DNA of 13,633 nucleotides from Burkholderiales bacterium (GTDB lineage: Bacteria; Pseudomonadota; Gammaproteobacteria; Burkholderiales; Casimicrobiaceae), in contig JAISPI010000130.1 of NCBI GenBank assembly GCA_031275075.1, positions 1 through 13,633 of the forward strand, in the 5' to 3' direction. Shown in pieces: positions 1 through 7,613 of this stretch. The first letter of the stretch is position 1. Every line of letters begins with the position of its first letter. Under the pieces are notes generated by a model. The model searched no databases. It was not told the DNA's origin and saw only the letters and a program-made list of their open reading frames with translations. The translations under genes and the position numbers were made by a program.

Positions 1-1112
1 GGGTCGATATGATCCAGATTCAACGTCGGCGCAAACCAGCCGGATCGCATCATTTCAATCGTCAGCCATGCCTCAAGAGAGCCGGCAGCGCCTAAGGTAT
101 GTCCCATGTAACTCTTCAACGACGAGATGGGCATCTTTTCACCGAAAATGGCATGCGTAGCGATGCTTTCCGCGATATCGCCCAACTCGGTGGCCGTACC
201 GTGGCCGTTGACATAACCTATCGCGTTGGCCGGAAGCGCCGCGTCGTCCAGCGCCAGCCGGATGGCAACCGCCATGGTCTCGGCTTGCGGTTGGGTGACA
301 TGGGCGCCATCGCAGTTGGTGCCAAAACCAACGATTTCGGCGTATATCCGCGCGCCACGGGCGCGGGCATGTTCAAGCTCTTCGAGAATCAGCGTGCCGG
401 CGCCTTCGCCGATCACCAGTCCGTCACGATCGCGGTCGTAAGGACGTGGCGTTGTTGCGGGCGCGTTGTTGCGGGTGCTGGTGGCAAACAGGGTGTCAAA
501 AACCGCCGCTTCCGACGCGCACAGTTCTTCGGCGCCGCCGGCAATCATCACGTCAGCGTGATGGTTGCGGATGGCTTCGTAAGCGTAACCGATGCCTTGG
601 CTGCCGGAAGTACAGGCGCTCGATGTGGTGATGACCCGACCGGTCAGACCGAAAAAGACGGCGATATTGACCGGCGCGGTGTGCGCCATCATCCGCAGAT
701 AACTGTTGGCGGTAATACCTTCGAGCGTGCGATCCTCAAGCAGTCGCAAGAAATTGGCGACCGCAGCGGGCTCGCCTGTCGAGGAACCGTAAGACACGCC
801 AGCGCGCCCCGATGTTAATACCGGATGATCCATCAGACCGGCGTCAGCAAGCGCCCACTCACTGGCGAGGCATGCCATCAGAGCGACTCGCCCCATGCTG
901 CGGGTGCGCTTGCGGGAGTACCGTTCAGCCGGCGGATCAAATGGCGCCGCCGGCGCGCCGAGGCGGGTGTTAAGTCCGGCAATATCGGCCCACCCGTCCA
1001 TGTAGCGGACGGCATTCTGTCGGGCGCGTAATGCACGTTCGACATCCGGCCAGTTGTTGCCGATTGGGCTGATACCGGCCATACCGGTGACAACAACCCG
1101 GCGGCGGCTCAC
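1..1112 (-). CDS. apeR: Beta-ketoacyl-ACP synthase II-like enzyme (ApeR), 3' end beyond the left edge
   Basis: This is a condensing enzyme of the FabF/KAS II type; 370 codons are present and the C-terminus (about 40 residues) is off the window. I read the frame directly: it starts at a GTG (VSRRRVVVTGMAGISPIG) and is still open at base 3 with the residues TLNLDHID. The catalytic triad is complete: Cys167 in SSACTSG, His304 in NGHGTATELGD and His338 in SYMGHTLGAAG, with spacing close to FabF. The GTG shares bases with the apeQ stop (GTGA), and a GGGGGG run just upstream may serve as ribosome binding site. In APE pathways a second ketosynthase besides ApeO/ApeC is thought to act in particular chain-building rounds; its exact step cannot be read from sequence. 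The family is certain, the apeR name is based on position. Confidence 0.93.
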   Translation of the reverse strand, partial: MSRRRVVVTGMAGISPIGNNWPDVERALRARQNAVRYMDGWADIAGLNTRLGAPAAPFDPPAERYSRKRTRSMGRVALMACLASEWALADAGLMDHPVLTSGRAGVSYGSSTGEPAAVANFLRLLEDRTLEGITANSYLRMMAHTAPVNIAVFFGLTGRVITTSSACTSGSQGIGYAYEAIRNHHADVMIAGGAEELCASEAAVFDTLFATSTRNNAPATTPRPYDRDRDGLVIGEGAGTLILEELEHARARGARIYAEIVGFGTNCDGAHVTQPQAETMAVAIRLALDDAALPANAIGYVNGHGTATELGDIAESIATHAIFGEKMPISSLKSYMGHTLGAAGSLEAWLTIEMMRSGWFAPTLNLDHID

Positions 1113-1876
1113 AACATCCCCCCATCGACAGCGATGACCTGCCGAGTGATGTAAGAAGCATCATCGCGCATCAGAAAGGCGACGGCAGCAGCAACCTCCT
1201 CAGGTCTTCCGATGCGCCGCACGGGAATCAGTGGCAGCGCGTGCTCGACCACTTCCGGCGGCACCATCTCGGTCTCGATCAGGCCGGGCGCGACACAATT
1301 AACGGTAATCTGCCGCTTCGCCAGCTCCAACGCCAACGCCTTGGTCGCGCCGATGATCCCGGCTTTGGCGGCGCTGTAATTGACCTGTCCTCGGTTGCCG
1401 GCAATGCCGGAGACCGACGACAACGTAACGATGCGACCGGGGCGGCGCGCCTGCACCATCGGCATGATCAGCGGATGAAGCACGTTGTAGAAACTGTCGA
1501 GATTGGTTTCCAGCACCCGATCCCAATCGGCGGCGGGCATCGCCGGAAAAGCATTGTCGGCGGTAATGCCGGCGTTGCACACCACGCCGTAGTAAACACC
1601 GTTCGTGGCAATGTCTGTCTCCAGCGCCTGTCTTGTCGCTTCGCGGTCAGCAATATCGAACATCAGCAAACGGGCTTGCCTCCCTTGGGCAGCAACCGTA
1701 TCCATGACGGCTTCGGCCTGAGCGCGTTGGCTGCGGCAGTGAACAACGATGTCGAAACCGTCCCGCGCCAGACGCAAGGCGATGGCGCGGCCAATGCCCC
1801 GACTGGCACCGGTGACAAGCACAGTTCGAGAAGAAGATGAGGGCATGTTGGATTTTTGATCGATGGACAGCATCAT
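1109..1876 (-). CDS. apeQ: 3-oxoacyl-ACP reductase, FabG-like short-chain dehydrogenase (ApeQ)
   Basis: This 255-residue protein would reduce each new beta-keto group on the carrier-bound polyene to a hydroxyl, using NADPH, in the cytoplasm. The classical SDR pattern is complete: cofactor loop TGASRGIG (residues 22-29), NAG (101-103), and catalytic Ser154, Tyr167 and Lys171 within SSVSG and YSAAK. NCVAPG and a C-terminal AVDGGML ending, typical of FabG, follow. The ATG at 1876 overlaps the apeP stop as ATGA, so I prefer it even though a Met at residue 11 (1846) would give a more usual FabG N-terminus. Sitting between the hot-dog gene and a ketosynthase, it is almost certainly the pathway's own ketoreductase and not the housekeeping FabG. 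Confidence 0.95.
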   Translation of the reverse strand: MMLSIDQKSNMPSSSSRTVLVTGASRGIGRAIALRLARDGFDIVVHCRSQRAQAEAVMDTVAAQGRQARLLMFDIADREATRQALETDIATNGVYYGVVCNAGITADNAFPAMPAADWDRVLETNLDSFYNVLHPLIMPMVQARRPGRIVTLSSVSGIAGNRGQVNYSAAKAGIIGATKALALELAKRQITVNCVAPGLIETEMVPPEVVEHALPLIPVRRIGRPEEVAAAVAFLMRDDASYITRQVIAVDGGML

Positions 1877-2355
1877 TGTAGCGCCGAAGCGTTCTCGCCG
1901 GCAGGTGACGCTTGTTGCAGGTATGCCTCCAGATCGTCGGGCTGAAACACCAGCAACATGGCTTCGGCAAGCAATGCATCGGTGGCGCTGTGCAACGTGC
2001 AGCGCATCGCCACCAGCCCGTCATCCGGCAACAGCTCTGCGACGGCCGTCACGCGCAACACATCGCCCATCTGAAACTGCGACACGTAGCTCCGGTAATG
2101 GCGCGTTCCGACCAGAAAACCTATTTTGATCGGCAACTGTTTCGCCAACGCCCGCCAACCAGCCAAAACGCCGATGGTTTGCGCCATGTATTCAACGCCA
2201 ACCCAACCGGGAACGGCCGCGCCGTCACAAAACGGGCTGTCCACCCGAAGATCGACCTCGCACACAATGTGTGATTCGTCAGCTTCGACGACACGATCGA
2301 GCAACAGCATCGGCGGACGATGCGGAAGATAATCGGCAATCGGAAGATAATTCAT
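1873..2355 (-). CDS. apeP: Hot-dog fold 3-hydroxyacyl-ACP dehydratase family protein (ApeP)
   Basis: A 160-residue single hot-dog domain resembling FabZ, in the COG4706-like group found in APE clusters. Visible FabZ-like landmarks are HRPPMLLLD (residues 12-20) and PGWVGVEYMAQTIG (49-62), in which Glu55 matches the FabZ catalytic glutamate. However, the FabZ GHFP segment is replaced: Ser-Pro-Phe-Cys (40-43) stands there, so the usual catalytic histidine is a proline. It may therefore be a dehydratase with altered chemistry, or a partner of the ApeI domain carried by the apeH-I fusion. The start at 2355 is supported by TAAGG eight bases upstream, which overlaps the TAA of apeO. It overlaps apeQ by four bases. 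Confidence 0.88.
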   Translation of the reverse strand: MNYLPIADYLPHRPPMLLLDRVVEADESHIVCEVDLRVDSPFCDGAAVPGWVGVEYMAQTIGVLAGWRALAKQLPIKIGFLVGTRHYRSYVSQFQMGDVLRVTAVAELLPDDGLVAMRCTLHSATDALLAEAMLLVFQPDDLEAYLQQASPAGENASALQ

Positions 2356-2363
2356 ACACGAAA

Positions 2364-2368
2364 CCTTA
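2364..2368 (-). promoter_or_regulatory. Ribosome binding site of apeP
   Basis: TAAGG lies eight bases before the apeP ATG. Its TAA is also the apeO stop codon, so termination of apeO and initiation of apeP share bases. Confidence 0.55.
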
Positions 2369-3568
2369 AGTTCTTTTCAGCAACAGCGCTGTATTGCTCC
2401 CGCCGAAAGCGAACGAGAGAGACAGCGCCGCCCGCACCGACGTTGCGGCACGCGACTCCGGCGCGACCAGCACCAGCGACGGGTTATCGGGATCCTGAAT
2501 GCCGTCCCACAGATGCGGCGGCAGGCGATGGGCGCTATCGGTCAACGTCAACCAAGTCAACACAGCTTCCAGCGCTCCGGCAGCGCCCAATGTGTGGCCG
2601 GTCAGAGGCTTGGTGCTGCTGACCGGACAATGAGGGAAAAGCCGTGAAACAACGCGGCTTTCCATCGCATCGTTATGATGCGTGGCCGTGCCGTGCAAAT
2701 TGATATAGCCGACATCATCGACTGAACAACCGGCACGGGTCATCGCTTCAAGAATGGCATTGGTCGCGCCCGTGCCTTCGGGGTCGGGCGCTGAAATGTG
2801 ATAACCGTCGGACGTTTCGCCCCAACCGGCCAGCGTGACCGCGTGTTCGTCCTCGCCGGTTTGCCGCCGCATTAAAAACAACGCCGCCGCTTCACCGATG
2901 TTGATACCGCAACGGTTGGCCGAAAACGGCAAACACGGCGCTTCACTGATCGCTTCGAGCGAAGCGAAACCGGCGACGGTAAAACGGGTAAGCGTATCAA
3001 CGCCGCCGGCAATCACCAGATCGGCCAAGCCCGCGCGCAACAGACGGGCGCCGCTAACCAACGCCTTCGCGCTGGAGGTACAGGCTGTCGAAACGCTGTA
3101 CGTTGGGCCAGTGCAACCGAGGCGCTCGGCAAGCATTCGCGCCGGTGAACCAAGTTCCTGCTGGCTGTAATGAAATTCTTCCGGAAGGCGCTGTGTCTGG
3201 TGAAAGACGCGCACAGCAGCTTCGCTTTCACCAATACCCGACGTGCTGGTGCCGAGAATCACCGCAATGCGGTGCGCCGGAATACTGCGCGCCCGTTCCC
3301 GGAAAACGGATTCGATCTGCGCAAACGTCGCCAACAGCAGCGCGTTGTTGCGCGATCTTTGGGCGCGCGGCAAATCATCGAGAGATTCAAGAGACGGCAG
3401 TGGCGTATCGGCATGGCCGAGCATCAGCGTCCGCCCAGGACTGTACGTGTCGCTGTAACGCATGCCCGGGCTACGCCCCGAAAACAACGCTTCGCGGACG
3501 CTCTCCCGTCCATCGCCCAGCGCACAGGCGATTGCCGGAGACAACAATACAATGGGGCTAGGGTGCAT
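2366..3568 (-). CDS. apeO: Beta-ketoacyl-ACP synthase (ApeO), catalytic elongating ketosynthase
   Basis: A 400-residue FabF-like condensing enzyme. The catalytic set is intact: Cys163 in STACTSSA, His292 in NLHGTATHHND and His325 in KPLTGHTLGAAG. The C-terminus carries SFAFGGSNTALLL, the usual KAS ending. In APE systems it pairs with the cysteine-less ApeC, and the pair elongates the aryl-primed chain by decarboxylative condensation with malonyl-ACP. I chose the ATG at 3568 over an in-frame ATG at 3583. GAGGTGG sits six bases before the former, while the latter has no ribosome binding site and would add five odd residues (MRWRR). The start lies inside the end of apeN (11-base overlap). This protein and ApeR differ clearly in sequence, so they are not a recent duplication. 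Confidence 0.94.
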   Translation of the reverse strand: MHPSPIVLLSPAIACALGDGRESVREALFSGRSPGMRYSDTYSPGRTLMLGHADTPLPSLESLDDLPRAQRSRNNALLLATFAQIESVFRERARSIPAHRIAVILGTSTSGIGESEAAVRVFHQTQRLPEEFHYSQQELGSPARMLAERLGCTGPTYSVSTACTSSAKALVSGARLLRAGLADLVIAGGVDTLTRFTVAGFASLEAISEAPCLPFSANRCGINIGEAAALFLMRRQTGEDEHAVTLAGWGETSDGYHISAPDPEGTGATNAILEAMTRAGCSVDDVGYINLHGTATHHNDAMESRVVSRLFPHCPVSSTKPLTGHTLGAAGALEAVLTWLTLTDSAHRLPPHLWDGIQDPDNPSLVLVAPESRAATSVRAALSLSFAFGGSNTALLLKRT

Positions 3569-4118
3569 CCGCCGCCACCTCATGACTGTCGATCGTTAAT
3601 TGATAGTGTAATGCATGGTTGTCGAGCACAGCACGACCCCGCCAAAGCGTCCCTTCAACATAGCGGATGGAAATGGCTAATGTCTCGTCTTGAAACACCT
3701 GTCGCACCTCTTGTTTTTCGTGAACCGTCCAGCCGCTCGGCAGCGCAGCCATGAGCGCATCGAGCGGCGCATACGTCAGCAATAAATCGTTGACAATACG
3801 CGCAGCAGACAATCCGCCGGGCAAAGGTTGCGTTTCGGTAATTTTCTCGCCACTGTAATCGAAACTGAACAGGCGCGCGCCGAACGCCAGCCCAATCACG
3901 GTCAACGCGTCTGCCCGAATATCAAGCACTGTCTCCAGCGTCTTTTGTTCCCCGGGCCAAACGATGGTCAACCGTTGTTCGACGGTTCGCGCCCCAAGCA
4001 CCGACGGCGCCACTTTTAACAACGGCAAACCGCCGGCGAGCCAAAAAGAGGCGCAAGCAGTCAGCCCCAGCGTTACCACCGCCGTCAACAAACCCGAAAG
4101 AACATTATATCGGCGCAC
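3558..4118 (-). CDS. apeN: Outer-membrane lipoprotein, DUF3261-like (ApeN)
   Basis: A 186-residue protein with a classic lipoprotein signal: MRRY, a hydrophobic stretch, then the lipobox Leu19-Thr20-Ala21-Cys22. There is no aspartate after the cysteine, so sorting to the outer membrane is expected. The middle part (ALTVIGLAFGARLFSFDY) looks like the DUF3261 proteins found next to MMPL and LolA-like genes in APE clusters. No enzyme motif is visible. By context it may help receive or insert the pigment lipid at the outer membrane, possibly in a LolB-like role; this is inference. The start codon is GTG, supported by GGAG seven bases upstream. It follows the only sizeable gap of the operon and ends within the start of apeO. 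Confidence 0.87.
   Translation of the reverse strand: MRRYNVLSGLLTAVVTLGLTACASFWLAGGLPLLKVAPSVLGARTVEQRLTIVWPGEQKTLETVLDIRADALTVIGLAFGARLFSFDYSGEKITETQPLPGGLSAARIVNDLLLTYAPLDALMAALPSGWTVHEKQEVRQVFQDETLAISIRYVEGTLWRGRAVLDNHALHYQLTIDSHEVAADAP
3575..3581 (-). promoter_or_regulatory. Ribosome binding site deciding the apeO start
   Basis: GAGGTGG, six bases before the ATG at 3568, inside the last codons of apeN. It favours this start over the upstream in-frame ATG at 3583. Confidence 0.65.
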
Positions 4119-4214
4119 AGGTTATCTCCGGTAATGGCAACCATCGGGCAGCACAAACAATGTCGGACGTTTTATGTTTTTTCATAGAAACAGATAACAC
4201 ATTCTAGCAGCGGT
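4119..4214 (-). other. Only real intergenic gap of the operon (apeM to apeN), 96 bases
   Basis: This stretch is richer in A and T than the genes around it. It holds the apeN ribosome binding site, a weak hairpin (ATGG-loop-CCAT with outer CCG/CGG) beside it, and a widely spaced 7-base inverted pair (GTTATCT at 4121-4127, AGATAAC at 4192-4198). I see no strong GC hairpin followed by a U run, so no clear intrinsic terminator, and no pair of good -35/-10 boxes. An internal weak promoter cannot be excluded. Confidence 0.6.
4126..4129 (-). promoter_or_regulatory. Ribosome binding site of apeN (GTG start)
   Basis: GGAG, seven bases before the GTG at 4118. It decides the start, because no ATG in this frame lies nearby. 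A weak stem-loop (4128-4147) could mask its first two G's. Confidence 0.65.
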
Positions 4215-6590
4215 TCAGGCGTTATCAGATGGCGTTCGCTCCTTCGGCACAGGCAGCCGGAACAGCGGTGTCGTCAACCACGCCAGACTGATGCCGAGCA
4301 CCGTGGTCAGCCCGATCGTTCGTAACGCAGGCGTACTGCTCAACGCCAGCAGGCCAAACGACAGCAGCGTCAGCGCCGCAGCGACACAAATGGCGAGAAA
4401 AGCGCGGGCATCGCTACGCTGCGCGGTCAGGAACAAGCCGTAATCAATACCCATACCGAACACCAAGAGAAGCGTCAGCACGTTAAGTAATTGCAGCGGA
4501 AGTCCGGCGTAGCCCATGATCGCCAGCGTGCCCAGCGTCGCCAACAGCGACGGCATGACAACTCGCCAGGTTTGGCGGCGGAAGAACGCCAGCAATGCCA
4601 GCGGCACCAGCACATAAGCGGCCATCAGTACGAACGACAACAACGCCCGATAGCGGCCCATCAACGACGAGACTTCGGCGGTTTTATCGACCCATTGGGT
4701 ATGCGCGTCGTTGAACGCCGCCAGTTGGCGCGCGGTGTCGGCATCGTGCAACCCTTTCAGCAGAACGATGCTCGAATAACGACCGTCGTGTGCGCTGCGG
4801 CCCTGCCATAGATAACGCAATGATTCTGTCGCCGGTTGCGCCAGCCATTCCTCCGCCGTTAGCGGTAAGGACTGCGTGGCGGCAATCCAATCATCGGGAA
4901 GCTCCAGTTCTTCCGCCAGCGCGGCGCGGGTACCGATCAGCGTTTGCTGCGCATGTTGCGCAATCTGTTGCCGCTGTTGTGAGGGCAACCAACGGCTGAT
5001 AGCATCAAAGCCGGCAAGATGGCCTGAGGCGAAAAGGGGTTCCAGTTTCGACAGCAGCGCCTCTTCGTATTGCAACACGTCTTCAGGCGTATCGCCGGTG
5101 ATTAAAAAAAGCTGTGCGGGACTTGGCAATTCGAGCGCTTTGGCGACTTCGAGATGTTCGCGCAACAAACCGGGATCACTGTTCACCAGACTGCGAATGT
5201 CGTCACCGGTTTTCAGTTGCGCAATACCGAGTCCGAGGGCAACGGCGACCAGCGCGGCAATAAGCCATTGCCTGAGATCGGCGCGCCAACGTGGCCAGTG
5301 CCGCAACGCCTGCATCAAACGTTGGGCGAGCGGCGTTGTCGGAATTTGCGAGGGCACCAGATAGGGATACCACAACATGATCGTCAACCACGCGCCAGCG
5401 ATACCGCTGACGGTAAAGCACGCCATTTGCCGCAGGCCCGGAAACGGCATCAGCAACAGGCTGAGATACGCCAGCATCGGGGCAATCAGCACCAACGCGA
5501 GCGGCGGCAACAAACGGCGGAAACGGAGCCAGCGTTCCGGCGCTTGTCCGGGCGTTTCGTCACCCTTCAGATGTTGCGCCATCACCAAGATGCCGTAATC
5601 AACGGCAACCCCGATCAGGCTGGCGCCGAACACCAGCGTCAAAACATGAAGGCGGTCGAACATCAGCCAAGTCAGCGACAACGCCGCCAACGCGCCGGCG
5701 GCGAGCGATAACAGAACCAATCGCAACGCTTTGAAGCTTCGGAAAACGTACCATGTGAACAACACGCAAAACAGCAACGACCCACTGCCTATCAGCGACA
5801 TTTCAAAACGCGCCTGCTGTGCTGCGGCCGTCGCGTGCAAAACGACGCCCGCCCGCAGCAGTTGCACATCGGGAAAACGTTGCGCCAGACTGTTTTGGGC
5901 GGCAGCAAGATTGGTGTTGAGCCGCGTTTGAAGGTCAGACGAAAACGCGCTTTGCGTCAGTTGGTAGAGCAGTACCGCGTAGTGGCGGTCGGCGGTTTGC
6001 ACCATCAGCGTATCGCCGTAGGGACGCGCCGGACTGGTCTTCCCCAATTGCAGCAACCAATTACCGAAAAAGCCGAAGGGGTCGTCGCTCCAATTGACCG
6101 CGCTGCCCGTGAACGGCTGATAAGCAAGCGACAAAGCCCGCTGTATCTGCGTTGTCTGATCTGCGTCGGCAAGCCAGCGTCTGTCCTGATCGGTGACGAA
6201 ACCGGCGCGATAAGGAAAATACAGCTTGAGCAACGTTTCGACATCCGCCGGAGCCGGCTGCAATACGAGCGGCGCATCACGCAATGTTTCACGAACTTGT
6301 TGCGTGGCGCGTTGCGCGGTGACGGTATCCGGCGCGGCCAACAGTAATACCAGTGACCGCTCGCCCTGTTGCGCCAAGGTTTTCAGCGCGGCTTCGGCGT
6401 GCGGGTTGCGTTCGTCAACAGGAAGCAACGCCAGCAAGTCGGTGTCGATTTGCCCACGCCACGGCAACACATGGACGAGAAGCGTTGCCGCCAGCAACAC
6501 CAGAACACCCAGCCAGCCCCAAGCCAGCGCACGGTGGCGACGGGCATAGCCGTCAAGCGACGGTTCATTCATCGAATTGGCTGCGTTCAT
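4215..6590 (-). CDS. apeM: RND superfamily / MMPL-type exporter (ApeM)
   Basis: A 791-residue inner-membrane protein with the two-fold RND layout. A first transmembrane helix (about residues 22-43) is followed by a large periplasmic domain, a block of helices (about 265-410), one more helix (about 441-458), a second periplasmic domain and a final helix block (about 650-775). Each helix block carries the proton-relay signature: GVAVDYG (327-333, Asp331) and GMGIDYG (712-718, Asp716). It is therefore a likely proton-driven transporter of the finished or lipid-linked pigment, with the LolA-like ApeL as periplasmic partner. The start is uncertain: the ATG at 6590 overlaps apeL by 26 bases, while an in-frame ATG at 6572 overlaps by 8. 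Neither has a clear ribosome binding site. Confidence 0.92.
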   Translation of the reverse strand: MNAANSMNEPSLDGYARRHRALAWGWLGVLVLLAATLLVHVLPWRGQIDTDLLALLPVDERNPHAEAALKTLAQQGERSLVLLLAAPDTVTAQRATQQVRETLRDAPLVLQPAPADVETLLKLYFPYRAGFVTDQDRRWLADADQTTQIQRALSLAYQPFTGSAVNWSDDPFGFFGNWLLQLGKTSPARPYGDTLMVQTADRHYAVLLYQLTQSAFSSDLQTRLNTNLAAAQNSLAQRFPDVQLLRAGVVLHATAAAQQARFEMSLIGSGSLLFCVLFTWYVFRSFKALRLVLLSLAAGALAALSLTWLMFDRLHVLTLVFGASLIGVAVDYGILVMAQHLKGDETPGQAPERWLRFRRLLPPLALVLIAPMLAYLSLLLMPFPGLRQMACFTVSGIAGAWLTIMLWYPYLVPSQIPTTPLAQRLMQALRHWPRWRADLRQWLIAALVAVALGLGIAQLKTGDDIRSLVNSDPGLLREHLEVAKALELPSPAQLFLITGDTPEDVLQYEEALLSKLEPLFASGHLAGFDAISRWLPSQQRQQIAQHAQQTLIGTRAALAEELELPDDWIAATQSLPLTAEEWLAQPATESLRYLWQGRSAHDGRYSSIVLLKGLHDADTARQLAAFNDAHTQWVDKTAEVSSLMGRYRALLSFVLMAAYVLVPLALLAFFRRQTWRVVMPSLLATLGTLAIMGYAGLPLQLLNVLTLLLVFGMGIDYGLFLTAQRSDARAFLAICVAAALTLLSFGLLALSSTPALRTIGLTTVLGISLAWLTTPLFRLPVPKERTPSDNA

Positions 6591-7206
6591 CGTCGGTCAG
6601 CGCCGCGGCGGTAACGACTTGGGTGAAAGCGATGCGGGAAACATCTCCGGCGGCGCTGGTCAGCGTAACCTGACGAACGACGCGATCGCCTTCCAGCGAC
6701 AGCGAGGCAATGACCGCTCGCAAGCCGGTGTCGCGTGGCGTAAAGTGCAGTTGCCAACCGCCATCGCCGAGTTGGCCGCGGTAATCAAAGTATTCGGCCA
6801 GCGCCGACAAATCGCCGGCGAACATCGAAAACAGAACACGGCTAATGGCATTGACCGCCGGCTCCTGATCGGCACGCAACGTCATCAGCACGCGGCCGCC
6901 ATCCTTTTGCAGAATTTCGCCTTGGGTAATCCTTGTTGTCTGCGGGAAGGGCGTCACCGTGCGCCATAACACACCCCGCGTTTTCTCGACAACAAACGAA
7001 CCCTTTGCCGTCAACGGTTTTTTGACGCCCGTCAATTGGCGGGTTTGGGTAAACTCGCCCCGAATCACCGTATCAATGGCGAGCCGCGATTGAACCGAGC
7101 GCAACAACGCCGGATCATCCGCGGCCTGCGCCGGAGCAACAAAACTCAGCCAGCACAAGGCAAACCACCCCAACAACAAGCACGTTCGCTTCACAACGTT
7201 TTTCAT
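6565..7206 (-). CDS. apeL: LolA-like periplasmic outer-membrane lipoprotein carrier (ApeL)
   Basis: A 213-residue secreted protein. It begins with MKNVVKRT, a hydrophobic core (LLLGWFALCWLSFV) and a probable signal peptidase I site after Ala-Gln-Ala at residue 28. The mature part has LolA-type features: an early GEFTQTRQL segment, then KGSFVVEKTRGVLWRTVTPF. That is the beginning of the half-barrel that in LolA shields lipid acyl chains. Here it would ferry a pigment lipid, not a lipoprotein, across the periplasm; this role is inferred from its place between a thioesterase and an MMPL exporter. The start at 7206 forms ATGA with the apeK stop and has AAGGG five bases upstream, so the longer reading from 7254 is rejected. 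Confidence 0.9.
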   Translation of the reverse strand: MKNVVKRTCLLLGWFALCWLSFVAPAQAADDPALLRSVQSRLAIDTVIRGEFTQTRQLTGVKKPLTAKGSFVVEKTRGVLWRTVTPFPQTTRITQGEILQKDGGRVLMTLRADQEPAVNAISRVLFSMFAGDLSALAEYFDYRGQLGDGGWQLHFTPRDTGLRAVIASLSLEGDRVVRQVTLTSAAGDVSRIAFTQVVTAAALTDDERSQFDE

Positions 7207-7613
7207 AGATGCCCTTTTAATTTCTCTTGTAGTATGTCGGGGCTGACGAAACACATTTCACGGGTTCGTATATCGACGGCAACTTGTACCGTATGCCCCC
7301 GTGTCAACCGTTTCCCGGTTACCGCGTCGCAAATTTCATAAGCAATTTTCAACCGATTCTCCCATTCGACAAGACGGGCGTTGAGATGGAGACGCTGCTG
7401 ATAGACGAGCGGCTGCGCATAGCGAACGAACAATTCAATCACCGGCCAAGCGTAACCGGAAGCACGCATCTGCGGATAATCGTAATCAATGCGTTGCAAC
7501 AGGGCGGTGCGCGCCAATTCAAAGTAGCGAACATAGTGTCCATGCCAACACACCTCCATGGGATCAATGTCGTGAAAAGGCACGGTCAAATCAACACGAG
7601 CGGTCAGCGGCAT
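7203..7613 (-). CDS. apeK: Hot-dog thioesterase of the 4HBT/YbgC type (ApeK)
   Basis: A 136-residue acyl-CoA/acyl-ACP thioesterase-like protein. The hallmark is near the N-terminus: HDIDPMEVCWHGHYVRYFE (residues 14-32), where Asp17 matches the catalytic aspartate of 4-hydroxybenzoyl-CoA thioesterases and YbgC. It could release a finished or misprimed chain from the carrier protein; which of these is not visible. I choose the ATG at 7613 because it overlaps the preceding stop as TGATG, has GGGGAG eight bases upstream, and puts the motif at the usual distance from the start. The 21 extra residues of the longer reading from 7676 resemble nothing in the family. Confidence 0.9.
   Translation of the reverse strand: MPLTARVDLTVPFHDIDPMEVCWHGHYVRYFELARTALLQRIDYDYPQMRASGYAWPVIELFVRYAQPLVYQQRLHLNARLVEWENRLKIAYEICDAVTGKRLTRGHTVQVAVDIRTREMCFVSPDILQEKLKGHL

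Noticed and set aside
99..818. Plus-strand open frame of 239 codons opposite apeR
   Set aside because: The opposite strand encodes a ketosynthase with a complete catalytic triad across the same bases. The plus-strand product resembles nothing and is a shadow.
4104..4109. Perfect TATAAT on the minus strand at the start of apeN
   Set aside because: It lies within codons 4-5 of apeN, has no -35-like hexamer at 16-18 bases upstream, and would start transcription inside the gene.
4128..4147. Stem-loop in the apeM-apeN gap as an intrinsic terminator
   Set aside because: The stem is short with a three-base bulge and no U run follows on the transcript, so it does not fit a Rho-independent terminator.
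4105..4185. Minus-strand 26-codon open frame (MKKHKTSD...) in the apeM-apeN gap, ending over the apeN start
   Set aside because: It could be a leader peptide, but there is no ribosome binding site before its ATG, its codons show no pattern, and apeN has its own good site. Kept only as a remote possibility.
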